Assembly: GCF_001613145.1 (NCBI RefSeq)
Contig: NZ_BDBU01000042.1
Span: 62,001 to 126,000, forward strand
Reading direction: 5' to 3'
DNA: 64,000 nt
Origin: Nocardia jejuensis NBRC 103114
Lineage (GTDB): Bacteria; Actinomycetota; Actinomycetes; Mycobacteriales; Mycobacteriaceae
Below are positions 8,898 through 17,371 of the stretch, piece after piece. How positions within the stretch are numbered: position 1 is the stretch's first letter; every line of letters starts with the position of its first letter. Position numbers and translations under genes: made by a program. The notes beneath the pieces are model-generated. The model had not been told where the DNA came from. It searched no databases and saw only the letters and a list, made by a program, of their open reading frames with translations.

Positions 8898-10298
8898 TCA
8901 GTTGGGCGGCAGGGTGGGCCGCAACGCATCGGCGTTGCGGGCCCGAATCGCACCGAGCCACAAACCACTGCCGTAGGCGATATCGTCCACGCGTTTGCAG
9001 GCGACATAGCGAACCGGATCCAGACTGCCCGGCTCCCGATGAATGAACCAGTCGGCCAGACCGTCCGCCACCGCGATGGTCACCGCGATATGCCGAATCC
9101 GGCGCGAGCACAGCATGCCCAGCAGGGTCACCGGCCAATAGTGCCGGCACAGCGCCGACGCCAGACGCCAGACGCCGCCGGAGAATCCGCGCGCCATATA
9201 TATGGCGGCCACCCGCGTCGGATTCTCCAGACCGGAGAAGACACGGCGCAGCCGGAACAGCGCGCCCACGAGAGTCAGCACCGCGCCGACCGTGCCCCAG
9301 CGCGTCAAGGTCGCGAAGAGCACCGCGGCCACGGCGGTCCAGATCGGCAGGGACAGCGGTGCGGCCATCCCCGCGTGCCGCTGACTCAGCGGCGCGGCGC
9401 CGGTGCCATGGGTCAGTTTGTGAGCGAACCACTTTCGCAACGACACCGGATTGCTGTGCGCGACCCGGGCGGCCGGCTCGTAGCGCAATCGCCAGCCGGC
9501 GCGGTCCAGCCGCCAGCACAGGTCGATATCGCCGCCCGCGGGCATGGACTCGTCGAAGCCGCCCTCGGCCAGCAGCGCCAGCCTGCGGACCAGCAGCGCG
9601 GTGCTCGGCACGTACGGCACCGGGCCGTGCGCCTGCACCGCGGACTCCCGGCGACCGCGATGCAGCGAGCCGCGGGTGTGCTCGTAGCGGGCCAGCACGG
9701 TGGAATCGGGATCCATGGCCAGGATCCGCGGCGCCACCAGGGCGACCTTCGGATCACTGAAGTGCCCGAGCATCACCTCGAGCCAGCCGGTGCGTGGGGC
9801 GACGTCCGGATCCAGGAAGGCGACGAATTCGGTTGCGGCGGCGCGCAGCCCGAAATTGCGGGCCTCGGCGGTGCCGCGCCGGCGATCCCAGCGCAGTACC
9901 GTCACCCGGCGGCGGGTGCCGCTCGGGGCCGGAATCCGAACGGGCTGGTCCGAGCCGTTGTCCACCACGATCACGGTGTGCCCGCGCAGTGCCGAGAGCA
10001 GCCGCGTCAACTCCGATCCGTGGTTGTGCACCGGCACGATTACGGTCACATCCTCCAGCGACGGCAGCAATCGCGGTCGTGGATTTGCCACTCCGGAATC
10101 CAGCAGGCGTCTGGCAACTCGTGCCGACGTAGGGTCGGTCACCTCGAGGTACCCGTCACCGATCAGGGCCGCAGCCTCCGGTGCTAAACGAAGCAGCCGG
10201 GTTGGCGTACCGCCGACCAGGAGTCGTCCACCGGAGTAAGTGCGCACCCTGGGATCGATTCGCACCCCGAAACCATCGGGAAGGCGATCATGGCGCAT
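8898..10298 (-). CDS. mftF: Mycofactocin system glycosyltransferase MftF
   Basis: Family 2 glycosyltransferase that adds glucose units to the peptide-derived redox cofactor mycofactocin; membrane-associated. 466 aa, normal for the family. It has the MftF N-terminus (LPDGFGVRIDPRVR, LLVGGTPTRLLRLAP), the GT2 core (VTVIVPVHNHG, VVDNGSD, AEARNFG, FLDPDVAP), the acceptor motif GGDIDLCWRL, two to three membrane segments near residues 320-400, and the C-terminal KRVDDIAYGSGLW shared with M. tuberculosis Rv0696. The start at 10298 fits the family N-terminus, although AGGA is almost adjacent to the ATG. mftA-E are not in this window, although in mycobacteria they lie directly upstream of mftF. Its position relative to rpsL-tuf is syntenic with M. 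tuberculosis. Confidence 0.92.
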   Translation of the reverse strand: MRHDRLPDGFGVRIDPRVRTYSGGRLLVGGTPTRLLRLAPEAAALIGDGYLEVTDPTSARVARRLLDSGVANPRPRLLPSLEDVTVIVPVHNHGSELTRLLSALRGHTVIVVDNGSDQPVRIPAPSGTRRRVTVLRWDRRRGTAEARNFGLRAAATEFVAFLDPDVAPRTGWLEVMLGHFSDPKVALVAPRILAMDPDSTVLARYEHTRGSLHRGRRESAVQAHGPVPYVPSTALLVRRLALLAEGGFDESMPAGGDIDLCWRLDRAGWRLRYEPAARVAHSNPVSLRKWFAHKLTHGTGAAPLSQRHAGMAAPLSLPIWTAVAAVLFATLTRWGTVGAVLTLVGALFRLRRVFSGLENPTRVAAIYMARGFSGGVWRLASALCRHYWPVTLLGMLCSRRIRHIAVTIAVADGLADWFIHREPGSLDPVRYVACKRVDDIAYGSGLWLGAIRARNADALRPTLPPN

Positions 10299-10493
10299 TC
10301 CTGAAATGCTAGGTCAGCACATAGTCAGCAATCATGATTGGCGCGCCGCTCGGTACCGGGATACTCCATTCCGTCATCAACGGCCGACCCGCAGCAGGAC
10401 CGTCACCACACTCGGCGCTCTACACTGCGTGAGGAATTTTCCGCAGTTGAACAGGCAGGGGACGGCTATCCGTACCCACAGTGTCGAGGTGGT

Positions 10494-11129
10494 ATGGGAG
10501 CCGGGCGAATGCAGACAAGCGGGAGCGGCAACACCCTGTCCGAAGCCGAGATCGTCGAGGCCGCCTTGCGGGTGGTCCGCCAGGACGGCGTGGAGAAACT
10601 CTCCATGCGCCGACTCTCCCGCGAACTCGGTGTTTCTCCGATGGCTCCCTATTACTACGTCGCGGACAAGCGGGAGCTGCTGGATCTGGTCGCGACCGCC
10701 GCGCTGACCGGGGTTCGCAAGCCGCCGCCGGAATTCGGGACGTGGCAAATGCGGCTGCGCGAGATCGTCGACCAGATCGACGAGAAATTGCGCAAACACC
10801 CTGGTCTGGGCGATGTTCTGATCGAACAGATGCTCGGCAAACAGCTGGATCTGATCGCCTCGGTGATGGAAATCCTGTTCGACGCCGGATTCGACGACCG
10901 CAATGTGCTGGCCTCGTACGCCACCATCCACACGTATCTCTTCGGGCGCGGCAAGGTGAATCCGCGCGATCGCGGCGCGCTGAACGATCGGGTGCTGCCC
11001 GAGGCGGTGGAGCGCGCCATGAAACATATCGGCGACCTGCGCGGGAAGTACTCTTACGACTTCTCGATGGATGTGCTCATCGCGGGCCTCGAGGCTCAGC
11101 TTGTCCGGCAGCTGGAACGCCCCGTATAG
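10494..11129 (+). CDS. TetR/AcrR family transcriptional regulator
   Basis: 211 aa DNA-binding repressor. The N-terminal helix-turn-helix is clear (VEKLSMRRLSRELGVSPMAPYYYVADKRELLDLV); the C-terminal ligand domain is unrecognised. ATG 10494 follows GAGGTGG; ATG 10509 is an alternative. It is not KstR (different sequence) and does not resemble the MftR I know, despite lying next to mftF, from which it is divergent. The kshB promoter and a KstR-type operator begin inside or just after its 3' end, so the next gene appears to be regulated separately. Confidence 0.85.
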   Translation: MGAGRMQTSGSGNTLSEAEIVEAALRVVRQDGVEKLSMRRLSRELGVSPMAPYYYVADKRELLDLVATAALTGVRKPPPEFGTWQMRLREIVDQIDEKLRKHPGLGDVLIEQMLGKQLDLIASVMEILFDAGFDDRNVLASYATIHTYLFGRGKVNPRDRGALNDRVLPEAVERAMKHIGDLRGKYSYDFSMDVLIAGLEAQLVRQLERPV

Positions 11130-11130
11130 T
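11101..11130 (+). promoter_or_regulatory. Predicted kshB promoter
   Basis: TTGTCC (11101-11106), 18-base spacer, TATAGT (11125-11130). It sits inside the 3' end of the TetR gene. The predicted start point near 11137 falls inside the palindromic operator that follows. Confidence 0.5.
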
Positions 11131-11131
11131 T

Positions 11132-11153
11132 AAACTAGAACACGTTCTAGTTT
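11132..11153. promoter_or_regulatory. KstR-type operator upstream of kshB
   Basis: Perfect 10-bp arms (AAACTAGAAC and its complement) around a 2-base centre. The core fits the KstR consensus TnnAACnnGTTnnA known from mycobacteria. It is 3 bases past the TetR stop and 16 bases before the kshB ATG. Confidence 0.8.
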
Positions 11154-11169
11154 GGTTCGAGAGGACACT

Positions 11170-12225
11170 ATGACCACCGTCGACGTACCGCACAGCTCGC
11201 GATCGGCCGTGCTGCGGGTCTCCGCGGTAATCAATGAGACGGCCGACTCCTGCTCGCTGGTATTCGACGTTCCCGAAGAACTACGCGAACGTTTCACCTA
11301 CCAGCCGGGCCAATTCCTCACCCTGCGCATCCCGAGTGATCTCACCGGATCGGTGGCGCGCTGCTACTCCCTCGCCAGCTCACCGCACACCGACGACAAG
11401 CCGAAGGTGACCGTCAAGCGGACCGTCGACGGCTACGCCTCGAACTGGGTGTGCGACAACGTCAAAGCCGGCGACACCCTCGAGGTGTTGCCGCCGTCGG
11501 GCGTGTTCACCCCCAAGAACCTGGACGAGGATCTGCTGCTCTTCGCGGCGGGCAGCGGCATCACGCCCGTCATGGCGATCCTGAAGTCCGCGCTCGCCCG
11601 GGGCAACGGCAAGATCGTCGTCGTCTACGCCAATCGCGACCACGAATCGGTCATCTTCGCCTCGGAGCTGCGCGAACTCGCCGACAAGCATCCGCAGCGC
11701 CTGGTCGTCGTGCACTGGCTCGAGCACCTGCAGGGCCTGCCCACCGTCGACGGCCTCGCCACCCTGACCCAGCCGTACGCCGGGTACGAGGCGTTCATGT
11801 GCGGCCCCAAGCCGTTCATGGATCGCGTGCACGACGCGCTCGGCTCGATCGGCATGCCGCGCAACCGGACTCACGCCGAGGTCTTCAACTCGCTCTCGGG
11901 TGATCCGTTCGCCGATGTCGCCCCCACCGAGATCAGCGACGAGGAAGCCGCCGACGCCGCCAGCGTGCAGGTCGAACTCGACGGCGAGACACACGAACTC
12001 ACCTGGCCGCGCAGCCAGACCCTGGTGGACATCATGCTGTCCAAGGGACTGGACGTGCCCTACTCCTGCCTCGAGGGCGAATGCGGCTCCTGCGCCTGCA
12101 CCGTCCTGGAGGGCACCGTCGAGATGGAGAACGCCGAAATCCTCGACCCCGAGGACATCGCCAACGGCTACATCCTGGGCTGCCAGGCCCGGCCCGTGAC
12201 GGACACGCTCAAGATCCAGTTCTGA
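11170..12225 (+). CDS. kshB: 3-ketosteroid-9-alpha-hydroxylase reductase subunit KshB
   Basis: Flavin- and iron-sulfur-containing reductase that passes electrons from NAD(P)H to the Rieske oxygenase KshA in steroid ring opening. 351 aa. FAD motif RCYSL at 64-68, NAD-binding FAAGSGITPV near 125, and a C-terminal plant-type [2Fe-2S] ferredoxin with Cys300, Cys305, Cys308 and Cys338. It aligns well with M. tuberculosis Rv3571. ATG 11170 follows AGAGGA with 5-base spacing. The upstream KstR-type palindrome agrees with known KstR control of kshB. kshA is not in the window. A related phenylacetyl or hydrocarbon oxygenase reductase is the alternative, less likely given the operator. Confidence 0.9.
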   Translation: MTTVDVPHSSRSAVLRVSAVINETADSCSLVFDVPEELRERFTYQPGQFLTLRIPSDLTGSVARCYSLASSPHTDDKPKVTVKRTVDGYASNWVCDNVKAGDTLEVLPPSGVFTPKNLDEDLLLFAAGSGITPVMAILKSALARGNGKIVVVYANRDHESVIFASELRELADKHPQRLVVVHWLEHLQGLPTVDGLATLTQPYAGYEAFMCGPKPFMDRVHDALGSIGMPRNRTHAEVFNSLSGDPFADVAPTEISDEEAADAASVQVELDGETHELTWPRSQTLVDIMLSKGLDVPYSCLEGECGSCACTVLEGTVEMENAEILDPEDIANGYILGCQARPVTDTLKIQF

Positions 12226-12274
12226 GCGGTCCGGCGCCCGGGACGGGACGCTCCGGCCCGGGAGTTCGCAGCGA

Positions 12275-12844
12275 TCAGTAGGCCGAGAAGACGTTGTCGA
12301 TCGACCCGTAGCGGTGCGCGGCGTAATTGCACGCGGCGGCGATGTTGGACACCGGGTTCCAGATGTCGAACGGGGTGCCCTCGACGTGGTACGCGTTGAA
12401 GGTCGGGTCGATCACCTGCAGCAGCCCCTTGGAGGGGATGCCCGCGGCGGCGTTCGAGTCGTAGAGATTGATGGCGGCGGGGTTGCCGCCGGACTCGCGC
12501 ATGATGTTGCGGAAGATGCCGTCGTAGCTGCCGGGGATGCCGCGCTGGTTCATCACGAACAGCGCGTTGCGGATCCAGCCGTCGAGATCATCGGCGAACT
12601 TGGGCGGCAGGGTCAGCATCTGAGCGAACGGCTGCGGCAGCCCCTGCACGGCCTGCTGAACCTGCCCCTGCTGATCCTGGGGAAGGCCCTGCTGCCACTG
12701 CTCGGCGGTCTGCTGGAACTGCTGGGCCGGGGCCTGCAGCTCGTTGGGCACACCCGCGATCGGGTCCTGGGCCGCGGCCTGGGCGGCGGGCGCGGCCACG
12801 ACGGCGGCGAGAACGGCGAGGGGAATGAGTCTCTTCAGAGGCAT
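12275..12844 (-). CDS. Secreted transglycosylase SLT-domain protein
   Basis: 189 aa. Sec signal peptide (MPLKRLIPLAVLAAVVAAPAAQA), then a Gln-rich linker (residues 24-80), then a lysozyme-like SLT domain: IMRESGGNP with the likely catalytic Glu, SKGLLQVIDPTFNAY, and a C-terminal NYAAHRYGS. It probably cleaves peptidoglycan outside the membrane. It converges with kshB across 49 bp. The long 5' region (12845-13264) carries direct repeats that look like a Pho box. Start chosen from the signal peptide; no strong ribosome site is visible. Confidence 0.85.
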   Translation of the reverse strand: MPLKRLIPLAVLAAVVAAPAAQAAAQDPIAGVPNELQAPAQQFQQTAEQWQQGLPQDQQGQVQQAVQGLPQPFAQMLTLPPKFADDLDGWIRNALFVMNQRGIPGSYDGIFRNIMRESGGNPAAINLYDSNAAAGIPSKGLLQVIDPTFNAYHVEGTPFDIWNPVSNIAAACNYAAHRYGSIDNVFSAY

Positions 12845-13264
12845 GCGCTGCTGTTTTCCGACAGCACGGGACCACCGCGGCAGGTCGCTCCCCGAACGGA
12901 GACGACCGTGACTCGTGGTTCGTGCTGTCTGCTGTTGTGAATCGGATTGCGGGAGAACGGAATTCGGAGATCCGTCGCTCCCGGACCACTACTCGGGACA
13001 CACCGGGCCGCGGGCGATTCCGCATGATGGTCGAGTACTTCGCGCCATAAGCGGGCGCTAGGTCTGTTTTCTGGACAAGTCACAGAATGATTGCGGTGAA
13101 TGAACGTAAACCCAATGGAAGATGAACAAAAGATGAATCCGATTCGGGCGCACGCCGACTACCATTGGTTTCCCGGCACTGACCGGGGGCTTCCCCGCGA
13201 TTGACCGAATCGGCCGACCATGTCACAGGGTCCGTCGAGCGGGGTCGCGGCGGCCGTCGGACGG
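12845..13264. other. 420-bp 5' region of the SLT gene
   Basis: No gene seen. 13085-13140 is less GC-rich and carries four consecutive 11-base units that resemble a Pho box. I looked for a ydaO-type c-di-AMP riboswitch, common ahead of actinobacterial wall hydrolases, and did not find its conserved core. Confidence 0.5.
13095..13138 (-). promoter_or_regulatory. Pho-box-like direct repeats
   Basis: Read on the minus strand, four 11-base units follow one another: ATTCATCTTTT, GTTCATCTTCC, ATTGGGTTTAC, GTTCATTCACC. Three share (A/G)TTCAT. The 11-base period and GTTCAnnC core resemble PhoP/RegX3 boxes of Streptomyces and mycobacteria. About 250 bp upstream of the SLT gene start. Confidence 0.45.
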
Positions 13265-14053
13265 TCAGCGTTGCGCGCGGTAGTGGATCCGCTGTTCGGG
13301 GGTCAATCGCTCGGTGGCATAGCTCAGGGCGGTGCGGCCCATCCGCGCGGCATGAGCGTCCAGGAACGCGATCAGCTGCGCCTCCTCGACGCGCTTGCCG
13401 ACCTCCCGGAGCATCCAGCCCACGGCCTTCTGGATCAGATCGCGGCGGTCGGGCAGCAGGCGCTCGCACAGGTCCAGGGTCGTGGCGGTGTCACCGGCCT
13501 TGATGAAGGCGAAGGTGCTCAGCAGGGCCACCCGCCGCTCCCACAGCGACTCGCGCCGGGACAGCTCGTAGACCAGTTCCCGGGGGCGCTCCAGCAGCCA
13601 GGGGCCCAGCACGAATTCCGCCGACGCGTCCACCAGATCCCAGTTGTTCACCCGGCCGCGCTCCACCGCGGCGAGGTACAACTCGACGATCCGTTCCTGC
13701 GCGCCGACATCGGCCGCGCGGGCGCGCGAGGCTTTGGCCATCGCGCCGTTCAGAATCACCAGCCCGGCCAGCCGATGCTCGTGCACCGGGCTGTCGAGCA
13801 GCGCATCGATCTCCGGAAGTGGCAGCGCCGCAAACTGTTTCACGACCTGGCGGGTCTTCGGCACCCGGACGCCGATGAAGACGTCACCCTCCCCGTACTC
13901 CCCCGGCCCGGTCTTGAAGAAGCGTTGCAGATGGACCGCGTCCGAGGGATCGGCCACCTTCGCCAATTCCGCGCGCACCGCGGCCGCTGTCATCTCGGGC
14001 TTGCTCACCGCCCCATGATCCGGCACCGCACCGACACCCGAGCCGATCGACAC
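13265..14053 (-). CDS. AlkD-like DNA alkylation repair protein
   Basis: 262 aa, HEAT-repeat-like DNA glycosylase family that removes alkylated bases without base flipping. Recognised by FKTGPGEYGEGDVFIGVRVPKTR, LVDASAEFVLG, and WERRVALLSTFAFIKAGD followed by LIQKAVGWMLREVGK. Length is slightly above the usual 230 aa. Start uncertain: GTG 14053 gives the longest form, GTG 14008 and the later ATG (MTAAAVRAEL) are alternatives closer to the family start. Ends 29 bp downstream of the repeat-protein gene's stop on the same strand, so the two may be cotranscribed. Confidence 0.8.
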   Translation of the reverse strand: MSIGSGVGAVPDHGAVSKPEMTAAAVRAELAKVADPSDAVHLQRFFKTGPGEYGEGDVFIGVRVPKTRQVVKQFAALPLPEIDALLDSPVHEHRLAGLVILNGAMAKASRARAADVGAQERIVELYLAAVERGRVNNWDLVDASAEFVLGPWLLERPRELVYELSRRESLWERRVALLSTFAFIKAGDTATTLDLCERLLPDRRDLIQKAVGWMLREVGKRVEEAQLIAFLDAHAARMGRTALSYATERLTPEQRIHYRAQR

Positions 14054-14081
14054 GAAAGCGCCGGAGCGCGGCGGGATATCG

Positions 14082-15284
14082 TCAAGCGGTTTCAGCCGCG
14101 GCCTCTAACAGCACCTCGCCGAATCGTCGCATGTGATCCGGGCCGCCGTACCAGGCCGACACCAGTTCCACAGCGGCCGAACGGGTTCGGCGCGCGATGC
14201 TCGCCAACTCCGAGACGGTGATCTCGCCCGATTCGGCGCGGCCCGCGGCCAGGTCCAGATCGTGACTGGCCACCAGCAGTCGCATGATGTGGTGCAGGTC
14301 GATGGTGGGCGCATCGGGGGCGCGGAACTCCGCGGCCCGCGGATCGGTGCGCTGCGGCACCGCGGACGCGGGCTCCACCGGCGCGGACTCCGATTCCCTT
14401 GCCAGACGGGCGTTTTCGGCCTCGCGGGCCGCTCGGCGACCGGTGTGCTCCGGCTCGGCGGAGGCGTGCCGGTTGGCGGATTCGGTATCGAACGCGGGCA
14501 GGCGCGGGACCGGCTCGGGCTCCGCGGCGGCCCGGCGGGGGCCGGAACCGTTCTCCGAGACACGACGCGAGATCGACGAGGTGTCCACCTCGGGATGACG
14601 CAGGGCGGTGTCCACCTCGGGATGGCGTAGGGCGGTGTCCACCTCGGGGTGACGTGGCGCGGTGTCCACCTCCGGATGACGTGGCGCGGTGTCCACCTCC
14701 GGATGACGCGGCAAGGAGACCGGGACCGACACCTCCGCGGCCCGGCGGGCGGCGGCGTCGGCCTCCGCGGCGGCCCGGCGCGAGGCGAGCTCGTTCTCCA
14801 GTGTGGCGCGCAGGGAGGCGGGATCGGTGGCCTGTTCCCGATTGGCGCGCAGGGAGACCGGATCCGCGGTGGCCTCGTGGGCGGCGCGCAGCGAGAGCGG
14901 ATCGACCTCGGAGACCTGTCGCACCGGAGCGGGATCGTCCATCACCGAACGCACGGGCGCGTGATCATCCATCACGGAGCGGAACGTCGCCGGTTCGGAA
15001 TCCGTTCGGAAGAACGAGGACTCCGATTCCAGCGGCGCCCGGCGCGGGGTGACGTCCAGATCCTGTGTGGTGCGGCGCGGGCTCGACCATTGCACCGGCT
15101 GTTCGGTCTGGTCCAGGCCGGTGCGGCCGAGGGTGGCGTGGTTGCCGTTGTCGAATCCGGTCAGCACCGGATTCGGCGACGTGCCCGGCTCGGGGTTGTC
15201 CGGATTGGTCAGGCGGTAGTTGCCCTGACGGCTGGCGCGGGTCTCCCCGAGACTGGTGGAAAAGTCGGCATCCATGGCCGACAT
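14082..15284 (-). CDS. Hypothetical protein with 9-residue tandem repeats
   Basis: 400 aa, not recognised. Three regions: a polar N-terminus (1-120), an Ala/Arg/Glu-rich middle (120-310) likely disordered or coiled, and a conserved-looking C-terminal domain (about 315-400) beginning IDLHHIMRLLVASHDLDLAAGR and containing ELVSAWYGGPDHMRRFGE. The middle holds five copies of a nonapeptide (R-H-P-E-V-D-T-A/S plus P/L), encoded by 27-bp repeats. Shorter degenerate repeats (ATADPVSLRA, AATDPASLRA type) precede them. ATG 15284 is chosen over 15344 because GGTAAG precedes it; ATG 15275 is also possible. No signal peptide or membrane segment. Confidence 0.65.
   Translation of the reverse strand: MSAMDADFSTSLGETRASRQGNYRLTNPDNPEPGTSPNPVLTGFDNGNHATLGRTGLDQTEQPVQWSSPRRTTQDLDVTPRRAPLESESSFFRTDSEPATFRSVMDDHAPVRSVMDDPAPVRQVSEVDPLSLRAAHEATADPVSLRANREQATDPASLRATLENELASRRAAAEADAAARRAAEVSVPVSLPRHPEVDTAPRHPEVDTAPRHPEVDTALRHPEVDTALRHPEVDTSSISRRVSENGSGPRRAAAEPEPVPRLPAFDTESANRHASAEPEHTGRRAAREAENARLARESESAPVEPASAVPQRTDPRAAEFRAPDAPTIDLHHIMRLLVASHDLDLAAGRAESGEITVSELASIARRTRSAAVELVSAWYGGPDHMRRFGEVLLEAAAETA
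14581..14715 (-). repeat. Five 27-bp coding tandem repeats
   Basis: Units at 14581, 14608, 14635, 14662 and 14689, all starting gtgtccacctc. They keep frame and encode the nonapeptide repeat. Drift between units is mostly silent or P/L. Confidence 0.9.
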
Positions 15285-15367
15285 TCTTACCGTTCCAGGG
15301 GTTCCGGTGCGAGTCGGGCCGGATCGAAAGCTATTCACAAGCAACGGTATTGGGGGATTGACCGAAT

Positions 15368-16585
15368 TCAGCAGTTCGAGGGAGCGGGTTCACCCCGCAA
15401 TCGGGCATCGACCCAGGCCAGGGCGCTGGGCAGGCCGAAAACGGCGGCCGTCAGATGCTCCGGCGATATGTTCTTGTCCATCTGCAATCGCACCCCCGCC
15501 GCACAGTAACGGCGATCGGTGTTGTCGATCGCGTCCACCGGAATCAGCGGATCGCTGGGCGAATGCCATTCGAAGATCGGCGTATTCGGCACACCGTCGA
15601 ACAGCTCCAAACTGTTCTCCTGCAGTACCGCCAGGACGTCCGGATCATTGATCAGCGATGTGCTGGCGGCGAATTCGCGCGCACTGTGACCTGCGCCGAT
15701 CGCCATGATCTCGTTCGTGCAGCCGTTCACCATGGCATCGCGCGCGGCCAGACCTCGCGCGTTCATCTGCGCGCTGATCGGCAGGCGATCGGGGTACTCG
15801 CGCTCGAGCCCGAGCGCCGCCGCCATCGCGAGTCCGAACGCCGGATGCGGTTGCATCCCCAGGGACTTCACCATGGTGACGAGATTCATCGGCACGCCGC
15901 CCGTCGCCGCGCCCGCGATCCGCAGTTCCGGGGCGTATGTCGGGGCCAGTGCGGCCGCCCATGCGGTCGCCATCCCGCCGCCGGAGTAGCCGGCCATCGC
16001 GACCCGGCTGTTGGCCAGCGCCAATTTCGGCGCCCGCTGCGCGGCGCGAATTCCGTCGAGGGTGATCTGCCCACCCAATTTGGCCGCGCCGTAGGCGAAG
16101 TTCGGGCCCAGGTGATCCGGCAACGCGACGGACCAGCCGCGCCGCAGCGCGACGTTCAGCGCGACCGCCTCCTTGACCGCCAGATTCGGGTCGGAGGTGT
16201 AAAGCACCCGCGACACCGCACAGGCGGCGCCGAGGCCGTTGATGATGTGCTGATAGGACAGCAGCGGGCCGTCCGGCGCGTGCTCACGCGGGGTCAGCAC
16301 GGTGGTCACGGCGGCGATCGGCGCGCCGCGGGAATTGGTGGAGCGGAATTTGACCAGCGTGACAGTGGTCTCGGGGAAGATCGCCAGCGGCGGCATCGCA
16401 CGCACATCCAGCACGTCGCCGGGAGCGTGCCGATCCAGATCGGCGGGCTGGGCGTAGAACGGGTCGGGGTCGGGGCGCGGATACGCGGGTTCCGCGCCGG
16501 CAGGGGGAGCCGAGGTCACGATCGCGATGCCGACCGTCACCGCTCCCAAGAGTTTGAGTCTGTGCAGCAACCTTCGAGCCCTCAT
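15368..16585 (-). CDS. Secreted lipase, LIP family
   Basis: 405 aa alpha/beta hydrolase that likely cleaves acylglycerols outside the cell. Signal peptide MRARRLLHRL...TSAPPAGA (about 31 residues); nucleophile Ser201 in GYSGGG; probable acid in HSPSDPLIPVD and His in SPEHLTAAVFG. The fold and length match secretory lipases (LIP) of Nocardia and Mycobacterium. ATG 16585 is chosen because CTGGAGG sits 5-6 bases upstream; a longer form to 16633 would bury the signal peptide. It is single, in the same direction as the TetR gene upstream. Confidence 0.87.
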   Translation of the reverse strand: MRARRLLHRLKLLGAVTVGIAIVTSAPPAGAEPAYPRPDPDPFYAQPADLDRHAPGDVLDVRAMPPLAIFPETTVTLVKFRSTNSRGAPIAAVTTVLTPREHAPDGPLLSYQHIINGLGAACAVSRVLYTSDPNLAVKEAVALNVALRRGWSVALPDHLGPNFAYGAAKLGGQITLDGIRAAQRAPKLALANSRVAMAGYSGGGMATAWAAALAPTYAPELRIAGAATGGVPMNLVTMVKSLGMQPHPAFGLAMAAALGLEREYPDRLPISAQMNARGLAARDAMVNGCTNEIMAIGAGHSAREFAASTSLINDPDVLAVLQENSLELFDGVPNTPIFEWHSPSDPLIPVDAIDNTDRRYCAAGVRLQMDKNISPEHLTAAVFGLPSALAWVDARLRGEPAPSNC

Positions 16586-16741
16586 CAGAACCTCCAGGAC
16601 AATCGGCTGTGCATGCGAAAACATGCACGACATCGAGTGTCTTAGTGATTCCGAGCGGATCGTTACAGTGACACGCCAGCAAACTTTTTATGCAGAAAAT
16701 TCCGCCGAACACCGGGCCGATGTGCATCACCGCGAGTTCGC

Positions 16742-17371
16742 TCAGCCGAGCTGGGTCATGCCCGCCGCGACCACCTGCGCGACGTGGAAGATCTCGTCGC
16801 TGGTCCGCAGCGACAGACCATCGAGGGCGTGCAGGCGATCGGTGCTCGCGATGGCGAACATCGCGGACACCCACGCGGCCGCGCACGCCCGCAGGGTGCC
16901 GGGCTGCACCGGACCGGGCGCGCTGGCCTGCAGCACCCGCACGGTGACCTCCAGCAGCTGATCGCGCATGCGGCGCAGTTGCCTGCGGACATCGGGATGG
17001 GTGTCGGCCTCGCGCCACATGATGACGCGCAGCACCGAGGAGTGGTGATCGCGCAGATTCACCGCGGCGTCCAGATTGACCAGGCTCTTGACCGGATCAC
17101 CCGGCGAGATCAGCGACTCGATGTCCTCGATCGGCGCCGCGGGGACGCGCTCGGCCATCAGCGCCGACAGAATCGCGTCCTTGGTGGGGAAGTAGTAGAA
17201 GACGAGACCTTTGGGAACGCCGGCCGCCGTCGCCAGGGCGGCGGTCGGCGTCGCATCGAAACCCTGTGCCGCGAAGAGGGTTTCCGCGGCATCGAGGATG
17301 AGCTGACGGGCGTCACCGTCGACCTTGCGGCTGCGGCGGCGCCCCGCTCGATGGGGTCTCGGCATCTGCAT
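16742..17371 (-). CDS. TetR family transcriptional regulator
   Basis: 209 aa. Helix-turn-helix ATPTAALATAAGVPKGLVFYYFPTKDAILSALMAE; the rest is a helical ligand domain. Its ATG shares one base with the stop of the SPW gene (TGATG), so translation is probably coupled. A near-palindrome at 17785-17802, upstream of the pair, is a good candidate for its own operator. Confidence 0.87.
   Translation of the reverse strand: MQMPRPHRAGRRRSRKVDGDARQLILDAAETLFAAQGFDATPTAALATAAGVPKGLVFYYFPTKDAILSALMAERVPAAPIEDIESLISPGDPVKSLVNLDAAVNLRDHHSSVLRVIMWREADTHPDVRRQLRRMRDQLLEVTVRVLQASAPGPVQPGTLRACAAAWVSAMFAIASTDRLHALDGLSLRTSDEIFHVAQVVAAGMTQLG

Noticed and set aside
12845..13080. ydaO (c-di-AMP) riboswitch upstream of the SLT gene
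   Set aside because: Expected by context, but the conserved core elements of that riboswitch class are not present.
14581..14715. CRISPR-like array
   Set aside because: The 27-bp units are contiguous with no spacers and lie in a coding frame.
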